The notes under the pieces were generated by a model. It was not told where the DNA came from and made no database searches. It saw only the letters and a list, made by a program, of their open reading frames with translations. Source: Pilimelia terevasa (GTDB taxonomy: Bacteria; Actinomycetota; Actinomycetes; Mycobacteriales; Micromonosporaceae). From it: a stretch of DNA of 64,000 nt. The stretch covers positions 28,175 through 92,174 of the forward strand of contig NZ_BMQC01000014.1 in assembly GCF_014647915.1 (NCBI RefSeq). The letters are read 5' to 3'. This document shows, piece after piece, positions 20,827-29,470 of the stretch. Both the position numbers and the translations under genes were made by a program. The number at the start of each line of letters is the position of its first letter. Position 1 is the first letter of the stretch.

Positions 20827-21010
20827 GTGGGCCTCCTCCGCTGGGAGCGCCCACCTTCGCCCCGGTGCCGCGCCGACCGCCACCGCCGCGGCGACTCGCC
20901 TGTGGATACCGGTCCGGCTGTGGATATCAGGGCGTCCCACATGGAGACCTGATACGGAGGGGGCCGCCGAAGCGGGAGCCGGCGGGGCAATTCGGTCGTA
21001 CGATCCGGGA

Positions 21011-21958
21011 ATGGAGATGGACCTGCTCGGCCCGCCGTACGAGAAGACCACCATCACGCTGCCCCCCGACGACGAGGGCCCCGTCGTCGCCACCCTCGTC
21101 CGCCGCCGGGCCGCCCGGCCCACCACCCGCGCCGTCCTCTACGTCCACGGCTTCGTCGACTACTTCTTCCAGACCCACCTCGCCGACTACTACGCCGACC
21201 GCGGCTGGGACTTCTACGCCCTGGACCTGCGCAAGTACGGCCGCAGCCTGCTCCCCCACCAGACCCCGAACTTCTGCCGCAGCCTCACCGAGTACCGCCC
21301 CGAACTCGATGCCGCCGCCCGCCTCATCCGCGACGACGACGGCCACGACCGGCTCCTGCTCCTCGGCCACTCCACCGGCGGCCTCATCGGCGCGCTGTGG
21401 GCCCACGCCCGGCGCGCCGAGCGGATCGTCGACGGACTCGTCCTGAACAGCCCGTTCTTCGACTTCCAGGCGCCGTGGCTGCTGCGCCGGCCGGTGCTGG
21501 GCGCGCTCGCGGGCGTGGGGCGGGCCCGGCCCGGCCAGGTGTTCCTGCCGGGCCTGACCCCGCACTACGGCGAGAGCATCCACGCCTCGCGGCGCGGCAC
21601 CTGGGCGTACGACCTCGCCTGGAAGCCGCTGCGCGGCTTCCCGATCCGCGCCGGCTGGCTCGGCGCGATCCGGGCCGGCCAGCGGCGGCTGCGCGCCGGG
21701 CTGGCGATCGACGTGCCGGTCCTGCTGACCATGTCGGACCGCAGCTACCTGGGCTCGCGCTGGCACGACGACGTCACCAGCAGCGACGCCGTGCTCAACG
21801 TCGCGCACATGGCCCGCTGGGCGCCGCAGCTCGGCCGGCACGTGACCCTCGTGCGGATCGCCGGCGGGCTGCACGACCTGACGCTGTCCGCGCCGCCGGT
21901 GCAGGCCGAGGTGTTCGCGGAGTGGGGGCGCTGGCTGGGCGCCTACCTGGAGGCGTGA
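21011..21958 (+). CDS. alpha/beta hydrolase (serine aminopeptidase S33 type)
   Basis: A 315-residue cytoplasmic alpha/beta hydrolase. VLYVHGFVDYFFQTHLADYY gives the oxyanion-hole strand, LLLGHSTGGLIGALWA the nucleophile elbow (G-H-S-T-G), and GGLHDLTLS the catalytic His; the Asp is probably in LLTMSDRSY or nearby. The fold is of the monoacylglycerol lipase/lysophospholipase group. Substrate not determinable. ATGs at 21011 and 21017 are both possible starts. Divergent from ssb and followed by tRNA-Arg. Confidence 0.88.
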   Translation: MEMDLLGPPYEKTTITLPPDDEGPVVATLVRRRAARPTTRAVLYVHGFVDYFFQTHLADYYADRGWDFYALDLRKYGRSLLPHQTPNFCRSLTEYRPELDAAARLIRDDDGHDRLLLLGHSTGGLIGALWAHARRAERIVDGLVLNSPFFDFQAPWLLRRPVLGALAGVGRARPGQVFLPGLTPHYGESIHASRRGTWAYDLAWKPLRGFPIRAGWLGAIRAGQRRLRAGLAIDVPVLLTMSDRSYLGSRWHDDVTSSDAVLNVAHMARWAPQLGRHVTLVRIAGGLHDLTLSAPPVQAEVFAEWGRWLGAYLEA

Positions 21959-22028
21959 CGGGCGCCCGGACGGCGGCGTGCCGGGCGCGGCGCGAAAGGG
22001 TAACCTGCTCACGGCCACGCGGCCGCAG

Positions 22029-22101
22029 GCGCCCGTAGCTCAGCGGATAGAGCAGCTGCCTTCTAAGCAGTTGGTCGCAGGTTCGAATCCTGCCGGGCGC
22101 G
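22029..22101 (+). tRNA. tRNA-Arg (anticodon TCT)
   Basis: A complete cloverleaf: acceptor GCGCCCG/CGGGCGC, D-arm GCTC...GAGC, anticodon stem with loop CTTCTAA giving anticodon TCT (reads AGA), and T-arm GCAGG-TTCGAAT-CCTGC. Discriminator G at 22101; CCA is not encoded. Its acceptor stem is identical to that of the partial tRNA at 61993-62027, but the T-arm differs. Confidence 0.97.
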
Positions 22102-22193
22102 CCTGGCGAGAATGCGATCGACAACAGCCGTCTGTCCGCAGAATGCGCCCCCCACGCACTCGCATAACGCGGGACACATTGTCCAGATCTAGA

Positions 22194-23087
22194 TCACCGT
22201 GACGAATCGCGCGCGATTTCGAGAATTCGCTGTATTGCGCCAATCACAAGCTTGGGCTGCTCTGTTTGGATGTAGTGACCCGAGTCGACGAACCGCAGCT
22301 CGCCGCGCGGAAATTGCGCCGTGAATTCCCGCAGGGCCTTCTTCCTCGCGGCCACGACGTCGGCTGCCGGCCAACCCGGCGGCACAGCACCCCCTCTGGT
22401 CGAGGCCAGGACGCAGACTGGGATAGTCACGGCCTTGGGCACGAGTACCTCCGCCTGCCGAAGCGTGTCGAAGAAGTCGACACGCTCGGGGTTCCGTTCT
22501 TCCTGCGCCATCGCCGAAATCCGCTCCCGCTCCGGGATCAGACGGTATGTCTCGACATCAGCCGGCAGGGAGGGGTCAACCAGCACGAGCCCCGTCACCG
22601 CAGCGGGGTAGGTGCCGGCGTACATGGCCGCCAGCAGGCCCCCGAACGAGTGGCCGACCAGCACACGAGGCGCCGGCGTGGCGGTCACCGTCATGATCTT
22701 GTGCAACTCGCGGACACTGTCCCTGCCCGTGTGCCTCGTCGGGACGCGATCACTCGTGCCCGTGTTCACCCGGTCGTAGGCGCAGGTGCGGACGAGCGGA
22801 AAGGCGGGGGCCACCCCGGTCTCGAACCACGTACCCAGATTGTCGCCCAACCCGTTCTCGAACACGATCGCGGGTGAGCCGCCGCCCCTGCAGTTGACGT
22901 TGAGCATGTGTCCGCCCGCATCGACCCGCGAGACGACCCAACCGGTGGTGGCCTGGAGCGATGCGACATCTGTCCCACTCCCGGCGGCCCGCTCCGAAGG
23001 GCTGGATTGACATCCGACCAGGATCCCCAGCAACGCCACACACCAGACCGTTGTCAAGTGGCGACGCCCGATCACGATCATCGACAC
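22194..23087 (-). CDS. alpha/beta hydrolase lipoprotein
   Basis: About 297 residues with a lipoprotein signal: hydrophobic VWCVALLGILVGC with the lipobox Cys near residue 23. The mature part is an alpha/beta hydrolase: IVFENGLGDNLGTW (oxyanion region), VLVGHSFGGLLAAMY (nucleophile Ser), VLVDPSLPAD and FVDSGHYIQTEQP (catalytic His). Likely an outer-face esterase or peptidase. GTG at 23087 sits seven bases after GGAGG; ATG at 23081 is the alternative. The gene and its surroundings are visibly less GC-rich than the rest of the window and lie directly 3' of tRNA-Arg, a common insertion position. Confidence 0.83.
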   Translation of the reverse strand: MSMIVIGRRHLTTVWCVALLGILVGCQSSPSERAAGSGTDVASLQATTGWVVSRVDAGGHMLNVNCRGGGSPAIVFENGLGDNLGTWFETGVAPAFPLVRTCAYDRVNTGTSDRVPTRHTGRDSVRELHKIMTVTATPAPRVLVGHSFGGLLAAMYAGTYPAAVTGLVLVDPSLPADVETYRLIPERERISAMAQEERNPERVDFFDTLRQAEVLVPKAVTIPVCVLASTRGGAVPPGWPAADVVAARKKALREFTAQFPRGELRFVDSGHYIQTEQPKLVIGAIQRILEIARDSSR

Positions 23088-23295
23088 AGCCGATCCTCCC
23101 TGTGGGTCGCCCACGTTGGCAGACGCTTCAGTCTCTCGAACGACTCACGATCTCGCCGGTCCCCGGCAGGGAATCGCACTCTATTCCCGGCACGCAAACG
23201 CCGCTGGGCGTGGCACGGCCTGCCGAAAACGCAGTCGTAGCGCGACGCTGCGTTCCGACAACGGCCGGATAAGCGAGCATCTGCCCCGCGCCCGG

Positions 23296-24024
23296 TCAGG
23301 AACCCGCGCCGGTCTGGCGGCCGGGCAGTACACAGAACTCGTTGCCGTCCGGATCGGCCAGCACGACGGCGCCGTCCGCGCCGACCTCGACCCTGGTGGC
23401 CCCGGCGGAGACCAGCCGTTCGACCTCCGCCCGGTGGTCGCCGCCGACAGGCGGGGCGAGTACGAAGCGCTGCCGGTTCCTGCCGTGCCTCGGGGCCACC
23501 GGCGGGCCTCCCCACGCGATCTTCGTACCGCCGTGCGGCGACTGGATCGCCGTCTCTTCGTCCTGGTCCCACACCAGCGGCCAGTCCAGCGCCGCGCTCC
23601 AGAAGAGGCCGACCGCCCGGCTGCCGTCGCAGGCGACCTCGCCGAGGAGGCCGCACCCCGCGAGGAAGGCGTTGCCGAACTCGATCACGCAGAACTCGTT
23701 GCCTTCGGGGTCGGCCAGGACCGCGTGCCCCTCCTCGGGCCGCTGCCCCACGTCCAGGTGCCCGGCCCCGAGCCGCAGCGCGGTCGCCACCGTGCGCTCC
23801 TGGTCGGGTGGCTCGGCGCTGGTCAGGTGCAGGTGTACGCGGTTGGGGCCCACCCCCTGCGCTCCGCCCGGAACGAACCGGAGGCCCGGCCGGGTGTCCC
23901 CGCCAGGCAGGAGCACACCACCGGCGTCCTCGACGACCTCCCGGCCGAGCAGGCCGGCCCAGAACCGCGCGAGGTGCCGCGGTCGGGTCGCGTCGAAGCA
24001 GACCGCGAACAGTCGACACGTCAT
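23296..24024 (-). CDS. VOC (glyoxalase/bleomycin-resistance) family protein
   Basis: A 242-residue protein with two VOC modules in tandem. Each ends with the same signature: ADPEGNEFCVIE in the first half (about residue 107) and ADPDGNEFCVLPG near the C-terminus, so four beta-alpha-beta-beta-beta units are present. The first opens with RLFAVCFDATRPRHLARFWA. Members bind a metal or sequester small molecules; substrate unknown. ATG at 24024 has GGGGGT seven bases upstream. Confidence 0.85.
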   Translation of the reverse strand: MTCRLFAVCFDATRPRHLARFWAGLLGREVVEDAGGVLLPGGDTRPGLRFVPGGAQGVGPNRVHLHLTSAEPPDQERTVATALRLGAGHLDVGQRPEEGHAVLADPEGNEFCVIEFGNAFLAGCGLLGEVACDGSRAVGLFWSAALDWPLVWDQDEETAIQSPHGGTKIAWGGPPVAPRHGRNRQRFVLAPPVGGDHRAEVERLVSAGATRVEVGADGAVVLADPDGNEFCVLPGRQTGAGS

Positions 24025-24193
24025 CGCAGACACCCCCGGTCAGTAACTCACCGCCCGCCGTGAGCCTGTCCGCCCCCGGCCGGGCGAGGGTACGGGAGCG
24101 TCGGCAGTACCCACAGCCGATTATCCGCCGCCGTCGGTCGGACCGTCGGCGAGCCGCCGGGCCTGGGGCACAGACACCCCCGCCGGGCCGCGA

Positions 24194-24229
24194 CCGCCGC
24201 GCCGCGCCGCGCCGCGCCGCGCCGCGCCG
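24194..24229. repeat. pentameric CGCCG tandem repeat in a long intergenic region
   Basis: Seven successive copies of the 5-base unit CGCCG lie here. The whole stretch 24025-24611, more than 500 bases between the VOC gene and the MerR promoter, shows no credible gene on either strand. The 5-base period would shift any reading frame, which supports it being non-coding. Confidence 0.75.
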
Positions 24230-24611
24230 AGAAAATCTGTGTGCTGACCGGTAGACATCCTGGTTGTGTCCAGATATTCTTTCCCACATCCCAGAAGCAG
24301 TTCCGCGAAGACGCAGACGGAGTGCCCGCGCCTGACGGGCCAGCGGGCCGGGTCCTTGGGGCCCGCCCGCACCAGCACCACATGCCTTCCCAGGCACCGC
24401 GGCCAGAGCGGTAAGGGCCGTCGCCGGAGGGCAGTAGCACCGAAGTCACAGGAAACAGAGGGAAAGGGAGGGCCACACCGTTGGATCGCCCGCCCCCGGC
24501 CGCACGCGAAGGGTCAGGCGCGGACGCCGCAGTTTCCATCGTACGAAAGGTGGTTCTCCGGTCACGTTTTACGCGGTCCCCGCATGCGAGGCACTCTCGC
24601 CCGGTGCGGAC

Positions 24612-24642
24612 TTGACAAGCCGACACTGTCGGTGAAGGTGTT
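24612..24642 (+). promoter_or_regulatory. MerR-type promoter with dyad in the spacer
   Basis: A perfect -35 hexamer TTGACA (24612-24617) is followed by the perfect 13-base dyad CCGACACTGTCGG (24620-24632). The most plausible -10 is weak, GGTGTT at 24637-24642, giving a 19-base spacer. A dyad inside a long 19-base spacer is the hallmark of MerR-controlled promoters, and the gene downstream encodes a MerR-like protein, so autoregulation is the likely reading. Confidence 0.45.
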
Positions 24643-24658
24643 TTGACCCGTCAGCCCT

Positions 24659-24686
24659 GGGCCCCGGTGCTTCCGCGCCGGGGCCC
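24659..24686 (+). promoter_or_regulatory. 5' UTR stem-loop
   Basis: GGGCCCCGG (24659-24667) and CCGGGGCCC (24678-24686) form a perfect nine-pair stem with a ten-base loop, ending 16 bases before the MerR start codon and just ahead of its GGAGG. It could attenuate transcription or mask the ribosome site. Confidence 0.5.
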
Positions 24687-24702
24687 CCGTTCTGGAGGTG
24701 GC

Positions 24703-25002
24703 ATGGGCCGATCCGACGACATGATGGACGACGAGAACCATCCCGCCTACACGATGGGGCGCGCCGCCGAGATCGTCGGCTGTACCCAGGATTTCCTGCG
24801 CCGGCTCGGCGCGGCGGGACTGATCGATCCGCACCGCTCCGCGGGCGGCCACCGGCGCTACTCCCGCGGCCAGCTACGCCTGGCCGCGCGCGCCCAGCAG
24901 ATGTGCGCGCAGGGCACCGATCTGGCGGCCGCCTGCCGCATCATCGCCCTCGAAGACCAGCTCGCCGAGGCGCAGCGGCGCCCGTCGCGCCCACACTCCT
25001 GA
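24703..25002 (+). CDS. MerR family transcriptional regulator (short)
   Basis: A 99-residue protein made of a MerR winged helix-turn-helix: YTMGRAAEIVGCTQDFLRRL, then AGLIDPHRSAGGHRRYSRGQL, and a short helical end (LAAACRIIALEDQLAEAQ). It lacks the long dimerisation helix and ligand domain of classical MerR proteins, so any signal would come through partners or the short helix. ATG at 24703 is preceded by GGAGG. The promoter dyad at 24620-24632 is its probable own operator. Confidence 0.85.
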   Translation: MGRSDDMMDDENHPAYTMGRAAEIVGCTQDFLRRLGAAGLIDPHRSAGGHRRYSRGQLRLAARAQQMCAQGTDLAAACRIIALEDQLAEAQRRPSRPHS

Positions 25003-25029
25003 CCCGGCGCGGCGCCCGGCACAGCCCGC

Positions 25030-25539
25030 TCAGGTCGCCGTGGCCTCGCGGAGCGCGGCGACGGCGGCGGGGGCGTCCGGCACGGTGACGGTCACGGTCC
25101 GGCCGGTGCGCAGCGTCAGCCGCAGCGTCGGCCCCGACCGGACGGTGCAGCAGGTGCGGCGCGGGGTCCACCAGAACCCGTAGGCGACGCGCCACAGCGG
25201 CAGGTCGATCACCTCGGCGTGCGCGATCTGGTCGAGGCGGTAGGTGCAGCGCGGCCAGCCGAACAGTCCGAAGCGGACCGAGACGCCGTTGGGACCGGCC
25301 GTCGTGCGGACGCTGCCGGCGGTCACCGCCTCGGCGAGCACCCCGACGACGACCAGCAGCAGCGGGACCGCCGCCGCGCGTCCGTCCGCGGGTTTCCCCA
25401 TGATCAGCAGCGGTACGGCCAGCACGGCGCTCAACGCCACCACGGGCCAGTTGGTCGCCCGCCCGGTGTAGATCGCGTACCGGCCCGGTCCGGCCCACGC
25501 GGATGCGGTCATCGGAGACACCGTCCTTTCGGTGGTCAC
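25030..25539 (-). CDS. membrane protein with PH-like domain
   Basis: A 169-residue protein: two adjacent hydrophobic helices (WPVVALSAVLAVPLLIM and VPLLLVVVGVLAEAV) followed by a beta-rich cytoplasmic part (GPNGVSVRFGLFGWPRCTY, LRLTLRTGRTVTVTV) typical of bacterial PH-like domains. GTG at 25539 overlaps the GntR stop by four bases and has GAGG upstream; an internal ATG at 25512 is also possible. Regulator plus membrane protein in one transcript is the usual arrangement of small YtrA-type GntR operons. Confidence 0.75.
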   Translation of the reverse strand: MTTERTVSPMTASAWAGPGRYAIYTGRATNWPVVALSAVLAVPLLIMGKPADGRAAAVPLLLVVVGVLAEAVTAGSVRTTAGPNGVSVRFGLFGWPRCTYRLDQIAHAEVIDLPLWRVAYGFWWTPRRTCCTVRSGPTLRLTLRTGRTVTVTVPDAPAAVAALREATAT

Positions 25540-25883
25540 GTCAACGCCTCGATGAGGCGGATCAGGTCACTGCGTCCGAGCCCGTGCTGGCGGGCGAGGG
25601 TCACCAGCAGCCGGGCCGCCTCGGTGACCGGGGCGGGTTCCGGGGCGGCGGCCGCCACCCGCGCCCCCCGGCCGCGGCGAAACTCCAATACGCCCTCGTC
25701 GCGTAGCTGCCGGTAGGCGGCCAGCACGGTGTTGCGGTCGACCGACAGGGCCGCGGCGAGCTCGACCGCCGGCGGAAGCTGTTCGCCGACGCGCAGCTCA
25801 CCGGAGGCCACGCCCTGCCGCACGCACCTGATGATCTGGCGCTGGAGCGACTCCCGGGCCGAATGATCAATTACCCACCTCAT
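25536..25883 (-). CDS. GntR family regulator (YtrA subfamily)
   Basis: A 115-residue regulator. Residues about 10-75 form the GntR winged helix (LQRQIIRCVRQGVASGELRVGEQ with LPPAVELAAALSVDRNTVLAAYRQL), followed by only about 40 residues (VTEAARLLVTLARQHGLGRSDLIRLI), the short dimerising tail of YtrA-like regulators rather than an effector domain. The ATG at 25883 is placed by the promoter: -10 to start codon is about ten bases, so the message is nearly leaderless. It likely represses its own operon by binding the dyad over the start. Confidence 0.88.
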   Translation of the reverse strand: MRWVIDHSARESLQRQIIRCVRQGVASGELRVGEQLPPAVELAAALSVDRNTVLAAYRQLRDEGVLEFRRGRGARVAAAAPEPAPVTEAARLLVTLARQHGLGRSDLIRLIEALT

Positions 25884-25922
25884 AGTACTAGCACTATAGG
25901 CACCATTTGGCAGTCCGGTCAA
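25882..25922 (-). promoter_or_regulatory. GntR promoter overlapped by a palindromic operator
   Basis: On the minus strand, -35 TTGACC (25922-25917) and -10 TATAGT (25898-25893) are 18 bases apart. The 16-base near-palindrome ATAGTGCTAGTACTAT (25897-25882, 14 of 16 positions symmetric) covers the -10 and the first bases of the start codon. This is an autorepression layout typical of GntR/YtrA regulators. Confidence 0.7.
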
Positions 25923-26089
25923 CCTGCGGGAAGGACGTCCACCCAGGTCGTGCTCAGGTCAGGCTGCTGTCGCAATGGCGACAGAGGGCTGGCAGGGACG
26001 GCGCGGGCTGGCAGCATCGACCGCTACCGCCCGGCACCGGGACCACCGGCCGTGCGTCGTACCGCAGTCGCTGACGAGGGAGCCCCGCC

Positions 26090-27748
26090 ATGCCGCACCA
26101 CCCCGTCCGGGTCAGCCGCCGGGCACTGCTCGTCGCGGCCGGCGCGGGCGCCGGAGTCCTGCTCGCCGGCCGGGCGCACGCCGCCGGCCCGCCGCCGACC
26201 GGCGGCGCAGCGGCCCCGCCGCCGTTCGACGACATGGTCCTGCGGGCGCAGCGGTGGCTGAACGCGACCTACGCGGGGCGGGTGAACTGGAAGCCCGTGC
26301 CGGAGGACGGCCGCACCGGCCAACCGACCGTGGAGGCTCTGGTCCGCGCCCTGCAGTACGAGGTCGGTCTCGATCCGACCCAGGTCAACGGAAACTTCGG
26401 GCCGACGACATTCCGGCTGGTGACCGAGAGGATCGGAATGCTGGCGGCCGGCAAGCCGGCCAACGTCATCAAGATCGCCCAGTGTGGGCTGTACTGCAAG
26501 GGCTACCCCGGCGAGGGAGTCAGCGGTGCGTGGGGGTCCGAGACCGGGCGGTCGGTCGGGGCGCTGCGCCGGGACATGGGCCTGGCCGAGCCGCGCAGCA
26601 CGCTCGCGCCGACGGAGTTCCGCGCCCTGCTCACGATGGACGCCTACCAGTTGCTGGCGGGGGGAGCCGCCGCCGTCCGCGCGGTGCAGCAGTGGCTCAA
26701 CCGGCGGTACGCCGCGCAGCCGTGGTACCGCATCGTGGCCTGCGACGGCTACGCGTACCGCCCGTCGCTGGCCATGCTCGTCTCCGCCGTCCAGCGGGAA
26801 CTGGGCATCGCCGAGCCCACCGGCGCGGTCAACGCGGCGACCCGGGCGGCGCTGCACCAGCGGCCGCCGATCGCGGTCGGCCAGGCCGACGGCGGCGCCG
26901 CGGGCTTCGTCCAGCTCTTTCTCGCCTCGCTGATCTTCAGCCGGTACGACGTGCCGTTCGGCGCCACGTTCACCGCGGCGGCCGCCGCGCAGGCGCGCGC
27001 GTTCCAGGAGTTCGCCGCGCTGCCTGCCAGCGGCACCGGGGACGCCTACACCTGGGCGTCGCTGCTGAGCGCCAACGGCGACCCGGGCCGGCCCGCCCAC
27101 GCCGCCGACTGCAGCACCCGGGTGACCCCGGCGCGGGCGGCGGCCCTGCGCGCCGCGGGCGTCGGCGTCGTGGGCCGGTACCTGACCAACGCGACCGAGG
27201 CATTCAACAAGAAGATCCAGCCCGGCGAGCTGGCCGACCTGTTCGCCGCCGGCCTGCGCGTGTTCCCCATCTACCAGACCAGCGCGGACAGCGCGCCCTA
27301 CTTCACCGCCGCGCGCGGCCGCGCCGACGGCGCCGCGGCGGTCGCCGCGGCGCGCGGGTACGGGTTCCGCAGCGACACGGTCATCTACTTCGCCGTGGAC
27401 TTCGACGTGTTCGACCACCAGATCACCGACGGGGTCGTCCCCTACTTCACCGCGGTCCGGGCGGCGGTCGACGCCGCGGGCGCGCCGTACCGCGTCGGCG
27501 TCTACGGCGTGCGCCACGCGTGCAGCCGACTGGCGGCGGCGGGCCTCACGGTGAGCAGCTTCGTCGCCGACACGGCCTACGGCTACACCGGCAACATCGG
27601 CTACCCGCTGCCGGCGAACTGGGCGTTCGACCAGTTCGCCAACGACGTGACGGTCGGCACGGGCGACGGCGCGATCGACATCGACAGGAACGCCGCCTCC
27701 GGCCGCGACCCGGGCCAGGCCGCCGTGGACCCGCCCGCCGCCGGCTAG
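26090..27748 (+). CDS. secreted DUF1906 glycoside-hydrolase-like protein with peptidoglycan-binding-type repeats
   Basis: A 552-residue exported protein. The N-terminus VSRRALLVAAGAGAGVLLAG is a twin-arginine-like signal cleaved after AHA near residue 34. Residues about 45-330 contain two repeated blocks of the type AQRWLNATYAGR...VEALVRALQYEVGL and VQQWLNRRYAAQ...LAMLVSAVQRELGI, which look like peptidoglycan-binding helical modules. Residues about 335-540 are a DUF1906 (Rv2525c-like) TIM barrel: GVGVVGRYLTN, LRVFPIYQTS, DTVIYFAVDFDV, YRVGVYGV and IDIDRN. Rv2525c relatives are Tat-exported cell-wall proteins; a muramidase-like role is likely. ATG at 26090 follows a GAGGGAG region. Confidence 0.85.
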   Translation: MPHHPVRVSRRALLVAAGAGAGVLLAGRAHAAGPPPTGGAAAPPPFDDMVLRAQRWLNATYAGRVNWKPVPEDGRTGQPTVEALVRALQYEVGLDPTQVNGNFGPTTFRLVTERIGMLAAGKPANVIKIAQCGLYCKGYPGEGVSGAWGSETGRSVGALRRDMGLAEPRSTLAPTEFRALLTMDAYQLLAGGAAAVRAVQQWLNRRYAAQPWYRIVACDGYAYRPSLAMLVSAVQRELGIAEPTGAVNAATRAALHQRPPIAVGQADGGAAGFVQLFLASLIFSRYDVPFGATFTAAAAAQARAFQEFAALPASGTGDAYTWASLLSANGDPGRPAHAADCSTRVTPARAAALRAAGVGVVGRYLTNATEAFNKKIQPGELADLFAAGLRVFPIYQTSADSAPYFTAARGRADGAAAVAAARGYGFRSDTVIYFAVDFDVFDHQITDGVVPYFTAVRAAVDAAGAPYRVGVYGVRHACSRLAAAGLTVSSFVADTAYGYTGNIGYPLPANWAFDQFANDVTVGTGDGAIDIDRNAASGRDPGQAAVDPPAAG

Positions 27749-27779
27749 CGCGGCAGGCGGGCGCCGTCGTGGAGCCCGG

Positions 27780-28940
27780 TCAGAGGGAGGTGCGGAACGG
27801 GCCGGAGACCTCGTAGGTGATGCCGCCGCTGGCCGACCCGGTCGTCCCGCGCTGCGACGAGAAGTACATCCGCGTCCCCGCCGGGTTGAAGGCCACGCCG
27901 CACAGCTCCGAGGAGTTCTGCCCGTTCACCCGCAGGAACGTCGCCACGACGTCGCCCGGCGTGATGAGGCAGATCTCCATGTCGCCGCCGTCCTCGCACA
28001 CGTACAGGTCGCCGACGTGGGCGTCCCCGGTCACGTTGTCGACGCCGGTGAGCATGGCGCCGGGCACGTTGTCGTCGTACACGGTGTGCAGGGTGTGGGC
28101 CGCCGCGTCGTACGCCCAGACCTTGTTGTCGCCCTTGGTGGTGAAGAAGCACCGGTCGTTGCGGTAGTAGGCGCCCTCGCCGCCGTTGAAGACCTTCATG
28201 CCGGTGACCTGGTACCGGGTCGCGGTCGGCGAGCCGTCCGGGTCGGGGACGTTGGCCCAGGACAGCACGCCGCCGACCTGGCGCAGGACCTGGAGCGTGC
28301 CGGTGGCCAGGGCCGTGGCCCCGCCCCAGCCGGTCGGGACGTACCGGTAGAAGCCGCCGTCGGGCTTGTCCTCGGTCAGGTAGACGACCTGGCGGACCGG
28401 GTCGCAGGCGGCCGCCTCGTGGTTGAACCGCCCCATCTGGGCCCGCTGGACCTTGGCGTTGACCCCCCACGGGTCCGTCTCGTAGACGTGCCCGTTGTCG
28501 ACCTCCTCGCAGGTCAGCCAGGTGTTCCAGGGGGTCGTGCCGCCGGCACAGTTGCGGGCCATGCCCGCGCCGATGGCGTAGGCGGCGGTGATCACGGCGC
28601 CGCTGCTGAACTTCAGGGCGCTGACCTTGCCGTTGGGGCTGTTGTTCTCCGCGTTGGAGACGTAGATCCAGCCGGCGCCGTCGGCGAAGCAGGCGCCGCC
28701 GTCGGGGGCGCTGTGCCAGGTGTAGCCGGTGCCGGCGACGGTCTGGCCGGAGCGGGCGACGACGCGGGAGGTGAAGCCGGCCGGCAGCCGGATGCCGTTG
28801 GCGTCGGCGGCGCCGACCGGCCCGTACGGGCTGGTCCCCGGGACGGCGGGGTAGGCGAGGGCGCGGGCGGGGAGGCTGAAGCCGAGGGTGGCGGCGCCAC
28901 CGCCGAGAACGGCGGCGCGCAGCAGGTGACGGCGGTCCAT
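27780..28940 (-). CDS. DUF839 / PhoX-like secreted phosphatase
   Basis: A 386-residue protein with a twin-arginine-like signal (MDRRHLLRAAVLGGGAATLG, cleavage after ALA near residue 29). The mature part is a PhoX-type beta-propeller: GFTSRVVARSG, HSAPDGGACF, TWLTCEEVD (the calcium/iron-binding C-E-E), GRFNHEAAACDP, VYLTEDKPDGGFYRY and LYVCEDGGDMEIC. PhoX phosphatases are Tat-exported and use Fe and Ca. This copy is shorter than well-studied PhoX enzymes, so substrate is open. ATG at 28940; upstream 47 in-frame codons are not convincing. Confidence 0.85.
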   Translation of the reverse strand: MDRRHLLRAAVLGGGAATLGFSLPARALAYPAVPGTSPYGPVGAADANGIRLPAGFTSRVVARSGQTVAGTGYTWHSAPDGGACFADGAGWIYVSNAENNSPNGKVSALKFSSGAVITAAYAIGAGMARNCAGGTTPWNTWLTCEEVDNGHVYETDPWGVNAKVQRAQMGRFNHEAAACDPVRQVVYLTEDKPDGGFYRYVPTGWGGATALATGTLQVLRQVGGVLSWANVPDPDGSPTATRYQVTGMKVFNGGEGAYYRNDRCFFTTKGDNKVWAYDAAAHTLHTVYDDNVPGAMLTGVDNVTGDAHVGDLYVCEDGGDMEICLITPGDVVATFLRVNGQNSSELCGVAFNPAGTRMYFSSQRGTTGSASGGITYEVSGPFRTSL

Positions 28941-29217
28941 GGGGCTCCGATCAGGCGTGGGTACCCGGATGCGAGCCTGGCGACTCGCAGTAACAGCAGA
29001 ACCGCCCAGAGTGACAACTGTGCGTTCCACCGGCGAACCGTCCGCGAAACCTGCCCGCCTGTTCGGGACTCCGGCGTTCATCCCGTCGTCAGATCGATAC
29101 CACTCGCATTCTTCTGTGTCGATACCTTGCCCGCGGCCCCGGTGGCCCGGCCGCCGCCGCCCTCCCGGTGCTGGCCTGCCGGAATGCGGCGCGCCGGCAC
29201 CGGGAGGAGCGCGGGCG

Positions 29218-29433
29218 TCACTGCGAGGGCTTCGGAAGTACGCACTTCACCGCCGGGTTGGCGCCCACGTAGTTCAGCGGGCCGGCGACGATCGTCAGGG
29301 CGGTCGCGCCGAGCCGGTCGCAGGAGGCGTTGCTGCGCGACAGGTAGCCCCGCTGCCAGGCGGCGAGCAGCCCGATCAGAAGCCAGATCACCAGGAAGAC
29401 GCTGATCGTGGCGTGGGAACGGCGGTACCGCAT
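29218..29433 (-). CDS. small membrane protein
   Basis: A 71-residue protein with one N-terminal helix (TISVFLVIWLLIGLLAAWQRG) preceded by basic residues and followed by an external segment with two Cys (NASCDRLG and NPAVKCVLP), perhaps a disulfide. The ATG at 29433 has a GGAGGC-type site upstream. Family not recognised. It is divergent from ahpC. Confidence 0.7.
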   Translation of the reverse strand: MRYRRSHATISVFLVIWLLIGLLAAWQRGYLSRSNASCDRLGATALTIVAGPLNYVGANPAVKCVLPKPSQ

Positions 29434-29470
29434 GGCTGCCTCCTGGATGCGGGGCGGACGGGGGATGCGA

